NCBI GenBank assembly: GCA_944354535.1
Contig: CALVPY010000024.1
Span: 1 to 34,130 of the forward strand
From: an uncultured Clostridia bacterium
GTDB taxonomy: Bacteria; Bacillota; Clostridia; Christensenellales; Borkfalkiaceae
Length of the DNA: 34,130 bases
Reading direction: 5' to 3'
Positions within the stretch are counted from its first letter, which is position 1. Each line of letters opens with the position of its first letter. The translations under genes were made by a program, and so were the position numbers. This document shows positions 1 through 10,466 of this stretch, piece after piece. The notes beneath the pieces were generated by a model. The model made no database searches and was not told the DNA's origin. It worked only from the letters and a program-made list of their open reading frames with translations.

Positions 1-189
1 AACCCGAGGGCGGTGAAGGCGTTCAACGAAGTGTTCGGCGGCATCTTCACGGGCACGGAGATCGCCTGGATGAAGGGCGAGCCTAAGACATTGCAGTTCA
101 TGGCGGAATTCCGCGACATGGAAAAAAAGATGAAACTTTCCGACTTCCCCCATATGCTTAAACGCGCCAATGAGCTGTTCCAACAGTAA
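1..189 (+). CDS. C-terminal 62 residues of an unidentified protein (5' truncated)
   Basis: An open frame enters from the left window edge and ends at TAA 187-189. The visible tail is soluble-looking, with a Gly/Phe-rich stretch (EVFGGIFTGTEIAWMKGE) followed by a charged helical end that contains the segment MKLSDFPHMLKRANELFQQ. No transmembrane segment is visible. I do not recognise the family. A strong palindromic terminator follows 38 bases after the stop, so this is probably the last gene of its transcript. The reading frame is supported by normal codon use and by that terminator. Confidence 0.6.
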   Translation, partial: NPRAVKAFNEVFGGIFTGTEIAWMKGEPKTLQFMAEFRDMEKKMKLSDFPHMLKRANELFQQ

Positions 190-227
190 CGGGGAAGAGT
201 TTGTATCGAAACGTTCTTATCCACAGG

Positions 228-261
228 AAAGAGCGCTCCCTTTTATCGGGGAGCGCTCTTT
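228..261. terminator. Bidirectional intrinsic terminator, identical to the one at 884-917
   Basis: A 13-bp stem (AAAGAGCGCTCCC paired with its complement) encloses the loop TTTTATCG and is followed by TTTTGTTC on the plus strand; on the minus strand the stem is also followed by a short T-rich stretch. It lies between two converging genes, the unknown gene ending at 189 and the membrane protein gene ending at 283, so it can serve both. Confidence 0.8.
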
Positions 262-282
262 TGTTCGATCGGTAAAATTATG

Positions 283-801
283 TTATAGCAGAAGGACAAA
301 TGCTGCCGCATTCTGTTGCGCGCCGAGGATGAGTGCGGCGAGGAAGAACCACAGTAAGAACCATACGAGGTTTGCCGCGGCGATGACGATAAGCTGCCCT
401 AAGAACCGCATTACCACGTTCATCTTGGAGCGGGAGAGCGATATGTTGAAGAGAGCGGCAAGGCCGCAGAACAATGTGCTTAAACCTGCGCCGAGCGCCC
501 CGCAGAGGATGATGGCTGGCGTTATGCCGACGAGTGAGAGGGCGAGGATCAGCCAGTCATACCATTTGTTTTTGGCAAGCACGGTGTGTTCCATAGAGTC
601 GGTGGATACCGTCACGCCGCTGAAAAAGTTGCCCTGCACGGTATAAAAAGTTTCTTTGCCGTCTGCATCGGTGAAGCGAAACCGCTTTTTCGCGATCTTG
701 ACCGCAGGGACTCCGTTGATGGACAGATATTTTTTTCCTGACCAGAAGTTCTCTTCGTACAAAATGGTAGTCCCGTTTGCGCTTACAGCCGAAAGTTCCA
801 T
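283..801 (-). CDS. Small membrane protein of unknown function
   Basis: This is a 172-residue protein. Residues 1-78 look like a soluble beta-rich domain (short strands, many Gly/Thr/Val). Residues 80-172 hold about three hydrophobic segments, roughly 82-103, 105-122 and 131-160, with a basic SRSK loop before the last. There is no signal peptide or lipobox, so the N-terminal domain is probably cytoplasmic. The start is supported by GGGAGGG seven bases upstream. A TTGACA/TATCAT promoter lies just before it, so the gene is monocistronic. It is bracketed by two identical 34-bp terminators. No family is recognised and no function is proposed. Confidence 0.7.
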   Translation of the reverse strand: MELSAVSANGTTILYEENFWSGKKYLSINGVPAVKIAKKRFRFTDADGKETFYTVQGNFFSGVTVSTDSMEHTVLAKNKWYDWLILALSLVGITPAIILCGALGAGLSTLFCGLAALFNISLSRSKMNVVMRFLGQLIVIAAANLVWFLLWFFLAALILGAQQNAAAFVLLL

Positions 802-831
802 AAAAATTCCCTCCCTATAAATGATGTCTCA

Positions 832-860
832 ATGATACCATAGGGGCGGGCGGTTGTCAA
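832..860 (-). promoter_or_regulatory. Sigma-A type promoter for the membrane protein gene at 283-801
   Basis: On the minus strand, TTGACA (860-855) is followed by 17 bases and then TATCAT (837-832), with a TG one base upstream of the -10 (extended -10). The predicted start lies near 825, leaving a leader of about 24 bases that contains the GGGAGGG ribosome binding site. Confidence 0.75.
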
Positions 861-883
861 TATCTAAAACAAAAATACTTTGA

Positions 884-917
884 AAAGAGCGCTCCCTTTT
901 ATCGGGGAGCGCTCTTT
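884..917 (-). terminator. Intrinsic terminator after ridA, identical to 228-261
   Basis: The same 34-bp palindrome as at 228-261, in the same orientation as judged by the asymmetric loop. It lies 15 bases beyond the ridA stop on the minus strand and is followed there by a T-rich run. Confidence 0.8.
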
Positions 918-931
918 CATTCAAAAAAACC

Positions 932-1315
932 TTATTTCTGCGGCTCGACTTCGGCGATGACCTCGACTTCGGCGAGAACGCCCTTCGGAAGCGCCTTCAC
1001 TGCCACGCATGAGCGCGCGGGCCTTCCCGTAAAGTACTCGCCGTACACCGCGTTGAACGCCGCAAAGTCGCCCATATCGGCAAGGAAGCAGGTCGTTTTC
1101 ACGACGCGCTCCAACGAGGAGCCCGCCGCTTCCAGCACCGCTTTCAAATTCTCGCAGATGCGCTGCGTCTGTTCGGCAATGCCGCCTTCCACAACTTCGC
1201 CCGTCTTCGGGTCGATGGCGATCTGCCCCGACGAAAAGAGCAGACTTCCCGTCCTCACCGCCTGCGAATAGGGCCCGATCGCCTCGGGCGCATCCGCCGT
1301 ATAAATTTTCTGCAT
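932..1315 (-). CDS. ridA: RidA family reactive intermediate (enamine/imine) deaminase
   Basis: A 127-residue protein of full family length (Rid/YjgF/UK114). These cytoplasmic homotrimers hydrolyse the 2-aminoacrylate and 2-aminocrotonate released by PLP enzymes such as threonine dehydratase. Family motifs are visible: AIGPYSQAV near residue 12, the FSSGQIAIDP segment around 27-36, and RPARSCVAV with Arg101 at the position of the carboxylate-binding arginine, followed by the C-terminal VEVIAEVE strand. The start has GGAGG eight bases upstream. It lies 101 bases downstream of ilvA on the same strand, so the scavenger sits beside the enzyme that makes its substrate. It may be read from the ilvA promoter, but two hairpins lie between them. 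Confidence 0.93.
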   Translation of the reverse strand: MQKIYTADAPEAIGPYSQAVRTGSLLFSSGQIAIDPKTGEVVEGGIAEQTQRICENLKAVLEAAGSSLERVVKTTCFLADMGDFAAFNAVYGEYFTGRPARSCVAVKALPKGVLAEVEVIAEVEPQK

Positions 1316-1341
1316 ATCTGACCTCCAACTTATTTTTTAGC

Positions 1342-1404
1342 GCTGCCCTCGTTTCGGGCAGCCTTTCCGTTCAGCGCCGCCCCTTTGTCCGAGGCGGCTT
1401 TTTT
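1342..1404. other. Two hairpins between ilvA and ridA
   Basis: The first hairpin pairs GCTGCCC (1342-1348) with GGGCAGC (1356-1362). The second pairs GCCGCC (1376-1381) with GGCGGC (1393-1398) and is followed by six T on the plus strand. Neither has a good T-run on the minus strand, where the flanking genes are transcribed. They may slow or process an ilvA-ridA message rather than end it. Confidence 0.4.
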
Positions 1405-1416
1405 AAGCGCGCCTCT

Positions 1417-2613
1417 TTATTCGATGATCTTGAACCCCGCATCCTCAAGCTCCCTGCGGATGAGGGCGATGTGCCCGAAGTCCTTGGTCTCCATGTCGAT
1501 GCGAAGGGAACACCCGATGACGTCGCTGCCCGCGTGCGCGTGCTCGTGGTGGACGCCGACAACGTTCGCCCCGCATCTTGCGATGATCTCGGAAACGGCG
1601 ACGAGCTGGCCTGGTTTATCCAGAAGTTCGATGTTGAGCGTACACATCCTGCCCGTCATCAGAAGGCCTCTCTGGATGACGCGGCTTAAAATAGTGACGT
1701 CGATGTTGCCGCCCGAAATGAGGCAGCACACCTTCTTGCCCGCAAGGTGGGGGAGTTTCCCCGCCATCACGGCGGCAAGGGGCGTCGCGCCCGCGCCCTC
1801 TGCGATCATCTTCTGCTTTTCGATGAGCGTCAGAATGGCGGCAGCGATCTCGTCGTCCGTCACGGTGATGACGTCGTCCACATATTCTTTGCACAACTCA
1901 AAGGTGAGATGCCCGGGCTGTTTCACCGCGATGCCGTCTGCAATGGTCGAAACGGAGGGGAGCGTCTCGATGGCGCCGTCGTGCAGCGAATTTGCCATAG
2001 AGGGCGCGCCCGCCGCCTGTACGCCGTAAATTTTCACGCGCGGGTTGATGCTCTTGACGGCGAACGCCACGCCCGCGATGAGCCCGCCTCCGCCGATGGG
2101 CACCACGATGGCGTCCACGTCGGGCAGCTGCTGCAAAATTTCCAGGCCGATGGTCCCCTGACCCGCGATGACGTCCTCGTCGTCGAAGGGGTGGATGAAG
2201 GTGTAGTTGTGCTCTTTCTGAAGTTCGAGCGCGCGGTTGTAGGCGTCGTCGTAGACGCCGGGCACGAGGCAGATCTCCGCCCCGTACGAGCGCGTCGCCT
2301 CCACTTTGGAGATGGGCGCACCCTCGGGCAGGCAGATGACGGCGGGGATATGGTTCTTCTGCGCCGCAAGCGCCACGCCCTGCGCATGATTGCCCGCCGA
2401 GCAGGCGATGACGCCGTGCGACTTCGCCTCGTCGGAGAGCTGCGAAATTTTATAGTACGCGCCCCTCAGCTTGAAGGAGCCCGTCCGCTGCAAGTTCTCC
2501 GTCTTGAGGTAGATCTTTGCCTCCGAGGGGATGCTCGCGCGGATGACGGCGGTAGTAAGTGCCGCCTCATGGAGGACGCGCTGCGCGTCTTTGACTTTAT
2601 CGAGTGTAAGCAT
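1417..2613 (-). CDS. ilvA: Threonine ammonia-lyase with C-terminal ACT domain
   Basis: A 398-residue PLP enzyme that deaminates threonine to 2-oxobutanoate and ammonia through a 2-aminocrotonate intermediate. The fold-type II catalytic domain spans about 1-315. The Schiff-base lysine is Lys48 in SFKLRGA, the substrate loop is SAGNHAQG near 72-79, and the PLP phosphate-binding loop is GGGGL at 174-178. An ACT-like domain (about 325-398, beginning near LNIELLDKPGQL) follows. Its length matches the mid-length threonine ammonia-lyases (about 400 residues) rather than the 500-residue form of E. coli IlvA. Threonine and serine dehydratases are close relatives, so serine activity is possible. The ribosome binding site is weak (AAGGGC). 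A strong divergent promoter lies upstream, and ridA follows. Confidence 0.92.
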   Translation of the reverse strand: MLTLDKVKDAQRVLHEAALTTAVIRASIPSEAKIYLKTENLQRTGSFKLRGAYYKISQLSDEAKSHGVIACSAGNHAQGVALAAQKNHIPAVICLPEGAPISKVEATRSYGAEICLVPGVYDDAYNRALELQKEHNYTFIHPFDDEDVIAGQGTIGLEILQQLPDVDAIVVPIGGGGLIAGVAFAVKSINPRVKIYGVQAAGAPSMANSLHDGAIETLPSVSTIADGIAVKQPGHLTFELCKEYVDDVITVTDDEIAAAILTLIEKQKMIAEGAGATPLAAVMAGKLPHLAGKKVCCLISGGNIDVTILSRVIQRGLLMTGRMCTLNIELLDKPGQLVAVSEIIARCGANVVGVHHEHAHAGSDVIGCSLRIDMETKDFGHIALIRRELEDAGFKIIE

Positions 2614-2658
2614 ACCGTTGCCCTTGCGCCGCCCGCCGCACGGTCGGGACTTGCGCGC

Positions 2659-2670
2659 TTATGCGCATAA
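2659..2670. promoter_or_regulatory. 12-bp perfect palindrome in the ilvA leader, possible operator
   Basis: TTATGCGCATAA is a perfect palindrome lying about 24-35 bases downstream of the predicted ilvA transcription start and well upstream of its ATG. Its position would suit a repressor roadblock. No regulator is identified. Confidence 0.25.
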
Positions 2671-2699
2671 AACTGCGTAAATTCGTGTCGAACGGTATT

Positions 2700-2728
2700 A
2701 TTATACGTTCTTTTTGCGGGAAAGTCAA
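2700..2728 (-). promoter_or_regulatory. ilvA sigma-A promoter
   Basis: On the minus strand TTGACT (2728-2723), a 17-base spacer and TATAAT (2705-2700). The predicted start is near 2693, giving an 80-base leader. Confidence 0.85.
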
Positions 2729-2788
2729 CAAAATGGGGGAGCCGCCGCCCCTCCTTCGCAATTTTTCCCGCATTCCCGCCGATTGCAC

Positions 2789-2817
2789 TTGCAAAACCGC
2801 GGTAAAATCGTTATAAT
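2789..2817 (+). promoter_or_regulatory. lepA sigma-A promoter
   Basis: TTGCAA (2789-2794), a 17-base spacer and TATAAT (2812-2817). The predicted start near 2824 leaves a short leader carrying AGAAGGA before the lepA ATG. It is divergent from the ilvA promoter. Confidence 0.8.
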
Positions 2818-2844
2818 AACAGGGAAGAAACAGAAGGAACATCT

Positions 2845-4656
2845 ATGGCATCACCCAACCGCAATTTACGCAATTTCTGCATCATCGCCCACATCGACCA
2901 CGGCAAATCGACCATCGCCGACCGCATCATGGAGCTCACCGGGCAGGTGAGCAAGCGCGACATGGAAGAACAGCTCCTCGACAGCATGGACATCGAGCGC
3001 GAGCGCGGCATCACCATCAAACTCACGCCCGTGAGGATGTACTACACCGCCCTCGACGGCGAGGAGTACGAGCTCAACCTCATCGATACCCCCGGCCACG
3101 TCGACTTCACCTACGAAGTCAGCCGCTCGCTCGCCGCGTGCGAGGGGGCGATCCTCGTCGTCGACGCGACGCAGGGCGTGGAAGCGCAGACGCTCGCCAA
3201 CGTCTACCTGGCGCTCGAAAACGACCTCGAGATCGTTCCCGTCATCAACAAGATCGACCTGCAGTCCGCCCGCATCGACGAGTGCAGGAAGGAGATCGAG
3301 GACGTCATCGGGCTCGACGCCGAAAACTGCCCCTGTGTCTCCGCGAAGGAAGGCACCAACATCCGCGACATTTTGGAAGCGGTTGTAAAGCAAGTGCCGC
3401 CCCCCTCGGGCGATACCGAAGCTCCCTTGAAGGCGCTCGTCTTCGACAGCTATTACGATAACTACAAGGGCGTCATCCTCTTCGTCCGCCTCAAAGACGG
3501 CACCTGCAAGGTGGGGGATAAGATCAAGTCCTTCAATTCGGACAAGGTGTACGACGTCACCGAAGTGGGGGCGTTTGCGCCGCACTTACAGCCCAAAGAA
3601 AAGCTTGCGGCGGGGGAAGTCGGCTATATCGCCGCTTCCATCAAGTCCATCGAGGACGTCGCCGTCGGCGATACGGTGACGTTTGCCGATCGCCCCGCGC
3701 CCCAACCGCTTCCCGGTTACAAAAAGGTGCAGCCCGTCGTCTTCTGCGGCATTTACCCCCTCGACGGCAGCAAATTCCTCGATCTCAAAGAGGCGATCTT
3801 GAAGCTCAAGCTCAACGACGCCTCGCTCACCTTCGAGCCCGACAATTCGGTGGCGCTCGGCTTCGGCTTCCGCTGCGGCTTTTTGGGGCTGCTGCACATG
3901 GAGATCATCCAGGAGCGCATCGAACGCGAGTTCAATCTCGACATCATCACGACGGCGCCCTCCGTCTCCTACCGCGTCCACAAGACGGACGGCACCGAAT
4001 TTTTCGTCGATAACCCTTCGCATCTTCCGCCCGTCTCCGAGATCGAGTTCATGGAAGAGCCCATCGTCAAGGCAGAAGTGTATTCCCCGCCCGATTATTT
4101 GGGCGCCATCATGGACTTGTGCCAGGATAAGCGCGGCGTCTTCAAGGATATGACCTACCTCGATCCCCGCCGCGTCAAGCTCGAATACCGCCTTCCCCTC
4201 AATGAGATCGTCTACGACTTCTTCGACGAATTAAAGTCCCGCACCAAGGGGTACGCGAGCTTCGACTACGAGATCGTGGGGTACGAAAAGAGCAAGCTCG
4301 TCCGCCTCGACATTCTCTTGAACGGCGAGATCTGCGACGCGCTCTCCATCATCGTGCATGAAGACAGGGCATATACGCGCGGCAGGACGCTGTGCGAAAA
4401 CTTGAAGGACGCCATCCCGCGCCAGCTGTTCGAGATCCCCGTGCAGGCGGCGGTGGGGGGCAAGATCATCGCCCGCGAGACGGTGAAGGCGGTGAGAAAA
4501 GACGTCCTCGCCAAGTGCTACGGCGGCGACATCACGCGCAAGAAGAAGCTCCTCGAAAAGCAGAAAGAGGGCAAGAAGCGGATGCGCAAGATCGGCACCG
4601 TGGAAGTCCCCTCCGAAGTGTTCATGGAGATCCTCAAAACCAATAAAGATAAATAA
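2845..4656 (+). CDS. lepA: Elongation factor 4 (LepA), ribosomal back-translocating GTPase
   Basis: A 603-residue translational GTPase of normal length. The G motifs are in order: AHIDHGKST near residue 12 (G1), RERGITIK (G2), DTPGH (G3) and NKID (G4). These are followed by the beta-barrel and EF-G-like domains and the LepA-specific C-terminal domain, with the family signature near [17 protein letters not shown] and a basic tail [19 protein letters not shown]. LepA acts on stalled or mistranslocated ribosomes and in 30S biogenesis. The start is supported by an AGAAGGA site and its own promoter. The usual Clostridia neighbour hemW follows, but here it is separated by a repeat-filled gap and two extra genes. 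Confidence 0.97.
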   Translation: MASPNRNLRNFCIIAHIDHGKSTIADRIMELTGQVSKRDMEEQLLDSMDIERERGITIKLTPVRMYYTALDGEEYELNLIDTPGHVDFTYEVSRSLAACEGAILVVDATQGVEAQTLANVYLALENDLEIVPVINKIDLQSARIDECRKEIEDVIGLDAENCPCVSAKEGTNIRDILEAVVKQVPPPSGDTEAPLKALVFDSYYDNYKGVILFVRLKDGTCKVGDKIKSFNSDKVYDVTEVGAFAPHLQPKEKLAAGEVGYIAASIKSIEDVAVGDTVTFADRPAPQPLPGYKKVQPVVFCGIYPLDGSKFLDLKEAILKLKLNDASLTFEPDNSVALGFGFRCGFLGLLHMEIIQERIEREFNLDIITTAPSVSYRVHKTDGTEFFVDNPSHLPPVSEIEFMEEPIVKAEVYSPPDYLGAIMDLCQDKRGVFKDMTYLDPRRVKLEYRLPLNEIVYDFFDELKSRTKGYASFDYEIVGYEKSKLVRLDILLNGEICDALSIIVHEDRAYTRGRTLCENLKDAIPRQLFEIPVQAAVGGKIIARETVKAVRKDVLAKCYGGDITRKKKLLEKQKEGKKRMRKIGTVEVPSEVFMEILKTNKDK

Positions 4657-4710
4657 ACGCGCAAAGCATCTGCGTCGCAATACTTTGTCGCGCTGCGGCT
4701 CGTCGAAGCA

Positions 4711-4780
4711 AGGCAAACCTTGCCCGCCCCTCCTTCGTCGGGGCAAGGCTTTGATGCCTGCTTCTCCTCTTCCCGCAAAT
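4711..4780. repeat. Partial E2-like palindromic repeat after lepA
   Basis: An 8-bp stem, CCTTGCCC (4718-4725) with GGGCAAGG (4741-4748), is embedded in sequence resembling the reverse orientation of the E2 element (shared GGCTTTG, GCTTTCTC-like and CTTTTCCC-like blocks as at 13585-13623). It directly precedes an E3 hairpin, as at 13500-13657. Confidence 0.5.
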
Positions 4781-4807
4781 CTTTTGCTTCGCAAAATCTT
4801 TGCGGGA
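4771..4807. repeat. E3 hairpin repeat, copy 1
   Basis: TCCCGCAAA (4771-4779) pairs with TTTGCGGGA (4799-4807) around an inner stem TTTTGC/GCAAAA with a TC/TC internal loop. The copy at 13621-13657 keeps the core but has a different paired outer stem. Confidence 0.65.
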
Positions 4808-4809
4808 AT

Positions 4810-4851
4810 CCTAAATGGGAGGTGGCAGCCCGCAGGGCTGACGGAAGGAGT
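4810..4851. repeat. E1 palindromic repeat, copy E (first stem truncated)
   Basis: It contains GGGAGGTGG, then the second stem CAGCCC (4826-4831)/GGGCTG (4835-4840), then the family tail ACGGAAGGAGT. The left arm of the first hairpin is missing. Confidence 0.6.
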
Positions 4852-4861
4852 CTCCTCATTT

Positions 4862-4971
4862 TAGGCTCCTCCCCCGGGGTCCCCAAAAAAGACAAAGTGT
4901 TTTTTTGGGGTGGGTTTGGGGGAGCTGGCTTGCCGTCCGAAGGTTTACCGAGACGGCAAGACTGAGGGAGT
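4862..4971. repeat. E1-like palindromic repeat, copy F (variant first stem)
   Basis: The first hairpin is replaced by a nested structure: GCTCC...GGGGGAGC outside and CCCCAAAAAA (4881-4890)/TTTTTTGGGG (4901-4910) inside. The second stem is CTTGCCGTC (4929-4937)/GACGGCAAG (4952-4960). The end GAGGGAGTAA resembles the family tail. With the preceding elements it fills the 378-base gap between lepA and the acetyltransferase gene; no gene is seen there. Confidence 0.55.
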
Positions 4972-5034
4972 AAAAAAGAGCAAACAAGAAAGCGAGGGAG
5001 TAACTTTCCGCCTCGACTGCACTTTATCACGCCT

Positions 5035-5589
5035 ATGTTACGCCGAGCAACTTTTCGGGACTATCCCGCCATGCTGCAAATTTATGCGCCCTATGTCGAG
5101 CAGACGACGGTCTCCGCCGAATACTTCGCGCCCTCGCCCGCAACGTTCGCGGCGCGCATGGAGGCGCTCCAAAACACATTCCCCGTCCTCGTCTATGAGG
5201 AAGAAGGGGAAATTTTGGGGTATGCCTATCTCGCGCCCGCCTTCGAGCGCCGCGCCTTTTCGTGGGACTGCGATCTCTCCGTCTACGTCCGCAGGGACGC
5301 CCGCGGCGGCGGCATCGGCACCAAGCTCGAAGGGGCGTGCGCCCGCATCGCAAAGGAGCTCGGTTACCGCCGCATCTATTCTCTCGTCACGGGGGAGAAC
5401 GCGGCGAGCCTTGCCTTCCACGAAAGGGCGGGCTATCATATCGCCGCTCGGCTTCCCGAAGCGCTCTTCAAGTCAGGGCGCTGGATGTCTTTGATCTGGC
5501 TGGAAAAAGAGGTGAACGCGTCCGAGTGCGCGCAAGCTTTCCCGCGCTCGCTCTCTGCGCTTCCCGCGTCCTTTTGGGAGGAGTTATGA
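5035..5589 (+). CDS. GNAT N-acetyltransferase, phosphinothricin acetyltransferase-like
   Basis: A 184-residue GNAT-fold enzyme that would transfer acetyl from acetyl-CoA to a small amine or amino-acid analogue. The N-terminus LRRATFRDYPAMLQIY matches the first strand and helix of the Pat/MnaT group. The acetyl-CoA pyrophosphate loop is near RRDARGGGIGTKL (about residues 86-98), and the end FKSGRWMSLIWLEKE matches the group's GRW segment. About 17 residues after that are an unusual extension. No ribosome binding site is visible before the chosen ATG, and the leader comes from repeat sequence, so the start is uncertain. Its stop overlaps the next gene's start (ATGA). The substrate cannot be inferred. 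Confidence 0.82.
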   Translation: MLRRATFRDYPAMLQIYAPYVEQTTVSAEYFAPSPATFAARMEALQNTFPVLVYEEEGEILGYAYLAPAFERRAFSWDCDLSVYVRRDARGGGIGTKLEGACARIAKELGYRRIYSLVTGENAASLAFHERAGYHIAARLPEALFKSGRWMSLIWLEKEVNASECAQAFPRSLSALPASFWEEL

Positions 5590-5900
5590 TTTTCGACGAA
5601 GCCGTCTATTCCTATCTTCTCACCGTGCCGAAGGGGTGCGTCGTCACCTACGGGATGATCGCTCTCGCGATCGGCCATCCCCGTGCCGCAAGGCAGGTGG
5701 GGAACGCCCTGCACCGCAACCCGCGCCCCGGCGAAATTCCCTGCCACCGCGTCGTCAACAGGGAGGGGCGGCTCGCTCCCGCCTTCGCGTTCGGCGGCCA
5801 GCAGGTGCAGGCAGACCTGCTTTTATCGGAAGGCGTTCCCTCGTTCGAGCGGGACGGGCTCTTATACGTCGATCTTGACCAATTTCTTTGGAGGCCTTAA
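5586..5900 (+). CDS. Single-domain methylated-DNA-protein cysteine methyltransferase (Ogt/MGMT type)
   Basis: A 104-residue protein corresponding only to the C-terminal DNA-binding domain of O6-alkylguanine-DNA alkyltransferases; the usual N-terminal domain is absent. The active-site motif PCHRVV is intact with Cys53, unlike the alkyltransferase-like ATL proteins that carry Trp there. The helix-turn-helix region includes VTYGMIALAIGHPRAARQVGNALHRNP, with the Tyr and Arg flipping residues plausible. The start is an ATG with GGGAGGAG just upstream, overlapping the previous stop; longer upstream readings in this frame are antisense-like and lack support. hemW begins immediately after the stop. 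It likely repairs alkylated bases or marks them for excision repair. Confidence 0.88.
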   Translation: MIFDEAVYSYLLTVPKGCVVTYGMIALAIGHPRAARQVGNALHRNPRPGEIPCHRVVNREGRLAPAFAFGGQQVQADLLLSEGVPSFERDGLLYVDLDQFLWRP

Positions 5901-7006
5901 ATGGCAGGCATCTATCTGCATATCCCATTCTGCAAACACAAGTGCACCTACTGCGATTTCACTTCCTTCGCGGGCCGCTCCGAGTACGCCGAAGCGTACA
6001 TGGCGTGCCTCATCAAGGAGATCGAGATGTGGGGCGAAAAACTCAAAGAGAAAACGTTCGATACCGTCTATTTCGGCGGAGGCACACCCTCTTTTATCGA
6101 CCCGAACTACATCTACGGCGCGATGAACCAGGTCACGAAGTGCTTTCATCTCACGAAAGACCCCGAAGTCACCATCGAGATGAATCCCGGCACGGTCAGC
6201 GAGAAAAAGATCGAAACGTACCTCCGCGCGGGCATCGACCGCTTCTCGATCGGGCTGCAGACCGCCATCGACGAGCAGCTTCAAGAGATCGGCCGCATCC
6301 ACAACGTGCGCGACTATTTATACTGCACCTCTCTTCTGAAGGGGCGCAACTTTTCCGCCGACGTCATGCTCGGGCTCAAGGGGCAGACGAAAGAGGACAT
6401 CCGCAAGACCATCGAGCTCGTCGCGGCGAGCGGGGCAAAGCACGTCTCTATGTACGCCCTCACGCCCGAGGACGGCACGCCCATCTACACCGATTATCTC
6501 AACGGCGAGCTCCCCGACGGCGACGAAGTGCGCGAAATGTACGATTTCGGCGTCACCCTCTTGAAAAAGCACGGGTATTTGCGTTACGAAGTGAGCAACT
6601 TCTCAAAGCCCGGCTTCGAGAGCCGCCACAACCTCAACTATTGGAAGCGGGGGGAATACATCGGCATGGGCGTCTCCGCAAGCTCTTTCTTAAGCGGCCA
6701 CCGCTTCACCAACACCTTCGACCTCGACGAATACATGAAGTGCATCCTCTCGGGCTTTTTCCCCATCCTCACCGACGAAGAGGTGAAGGGGGAGGAGGCG
6801 AAGTTCGAATTCGTCATGCTCGCGCTCCGCACAACGCGAGGCATTTCGTCCAAAGAATATAAAGATGCCTTCGGCAGCGATTGGAAGGAGGACTTCGCGG
6901 AAGCCTATCGCAAGACAAAACAATACTTCGTCGAGGAAGGGGACATCATCCGCATCAAGGACGAATATCTCTACGTCCAGAACCAGATCCTGTCCGATTA
7001 TATCCG

Positions 7007-7010
<4 letters not shown>
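5901..7010 (+). CDS. hemW: HemW-like radical SAM protein (heme chaperone / coproporphyrinogen oxidase-like)
   Basis: A 369-residue radical SAM protein. The 4Fe-4S cluster motif is C11-x3-C15-x2-C18 in FCKHKCTYCDF, followed by the GGGTPSF motif near residue 57 and the HemW-type C-terminal domain (YLRYEVSNFSKPG, LNYWKRGEYIGMGVSA). HemW was long annotated as oxygen-independent coproporphyrinogen III oxidase but is now regarded as a heme-delivery protein; the CX3CX2C plus following Asp-Phe fits that group. The start has GGAGG and follows the previous stop directly. The stop overlaps the UvrA-like start by ATGA. Placement downstream of lepA is common in Bacillota. Confidence 0.93.
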
Positions 7011-9490
<2,480 letters not shown>

Positions 9491-9496
9491 ACGGAA

Positions 9497-9535
9497 AAGC
9501 GGCGCCCCGCGCAATGTTTGCGCGGGGCGCCGCTT
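9497..9535. terminator. Strong bidirectional terminator between converging genes
   Basis: A perfect 18-bp stem (9497-9514 with 9518-9535) with a three-base loop separates the uvrA-like gene and the minus-strand hydrolase gene. T4 follows on the minus strand and CTTATAT on the plus strand. Confidence 0.85.
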
Positions 9536-9563
9536 CTTATATCGTTTTATATCGTCCGGAATG

Positions 9564-10466
9564 TTACCACAGCTCATCGGCATCGAAGCCGTACACCTGC
9601 ACGACTTCCAGAAGTTCGCTCCGCGCGATGTCGTTGCACGAGACGAGCGGCCCGCCGTCCGAATCGATGTCGTAGCCGAAGGCTTTGTATGCCTGCCATA
9701 CGAGGTGGCTGCAATGCGTCGTCTCGGGTGCGCTGCTCTGATCTTTGGCGTTGAAAAAGCCCGTGAACAGCGAATATTCGATGCCGCGCAGGTTTTCGTA
9801 TGCCCAATCGGCGATTTCTTTCCGCTCCTCGGAGGCAGTTCCTTTGAGGCGCAGCACCATGAAGTTTGTGCCTCCGCAGAACCAGTTTGCATCGCCGAGG
9901 GAACTCTCGACGCCCGGGCCGATCGCTTCGAGCACGCGGCGGCTCTCTGCGTCCACAACGATGGCGGCGTGTCCGTTGCGCCAACCGAAGGTATGGCAGG
10001 TGGAAGTCACAAGGATGTCTCCGTCCTCGAGCGGTACGAGCGGCGCTTTATAGGTCTTTCCGTTCTCATCCAGCAGCATACAGCGGGGGGTCGTGGGGGC
10101 AGCCATGCCGTGCGAGCGCTCCCCGTCGTAGAAGAACGCCTCCTGGAACGCAAGGAGATCCTCCCTTTTTTCGAGCGCATCCACCCCGAGGCGGGAAAGC
10201 CCCGTCTGATGATACAAGACGTCGTAATCTTCCTCGGAAAGCGTCTCCTTTTCAAGATAGGGGGTAAGGTCGACCTTTTCGCAGGAGGGCGTCGTGCGCG
10301 CCGAGTTTTCCACAACTGCCATTGCAAGTCCCATGCCGAGAAGGACGGAAAGGAGTATGCAAAGGAAAGCCGCAAAGAAGGCAAGCGCGAACGCCCCGCC
10401 CCGCGTTCTCCGTGCGGTGAGGGAGTGGCTCCGCCTCGAAGGATTGCCGAAGTTCTCAGCGGTCAT
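9564..10466 (-). CDS. Membrane-anchored permuted papain-fold (NlpC/P60-like, YiiX/YycO-type) cysteine hydrolase
   Basis: A 300-residue protein with a basic N-terminus (RRSHSLTARRTRGG) and a transmembrane or uncleaved signal segment at about 25-52, so the catalytic part should face outside. The catalytic domain shows the circularly permuted NlpC/P60 order: GDILVTS then the histidine in NGHAAIVV (His166), and later the cysteine in HCSHLVWQAYKAFG (Cys252). Members of this group are amidases or peptidases acting on cell wall or acyl-peptide substrates. Its ATG overlaps the true end of fumarase beta by 11 bases and has GGGAG upstream, so it is the last gene of the fumarase transcript. The substrate is unknown. 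Confidence 0.75.
   Translation of the reverse strand: MTAENFGNPSRRSHSLTARRTRGGAFALAFFAAFLCILLSVLLGMGLAMAVVENSARTTPSCEKVDLTPYLEKETLSEEDYDVLYHQTGLSRLGVDALEKREDLLAFQEAFFYDGERSHGMAAPTTPRCMLLDENGKTYKAPLVPLEDGDILVTSTCHTFGWRNGHAAIVVDAESRRVLEAIGPGVESSLGDANWFCGGTNFMVLRLKGTASEERKEIADWAYENLRGIEYSLFTGFFNAKDQSSAPETTHCSHLVWQAYKAFGYDIDSDGGPLVSCNDIARSELLEVVQVYGFDADELW

Noticed and set aside
2614-2844. T-box or amino-acid riboswitch in the ilvA leader
   Set aside because: The leader is only about 80 bases and shows no T-box core sequence or terminator/antiterminator pair.
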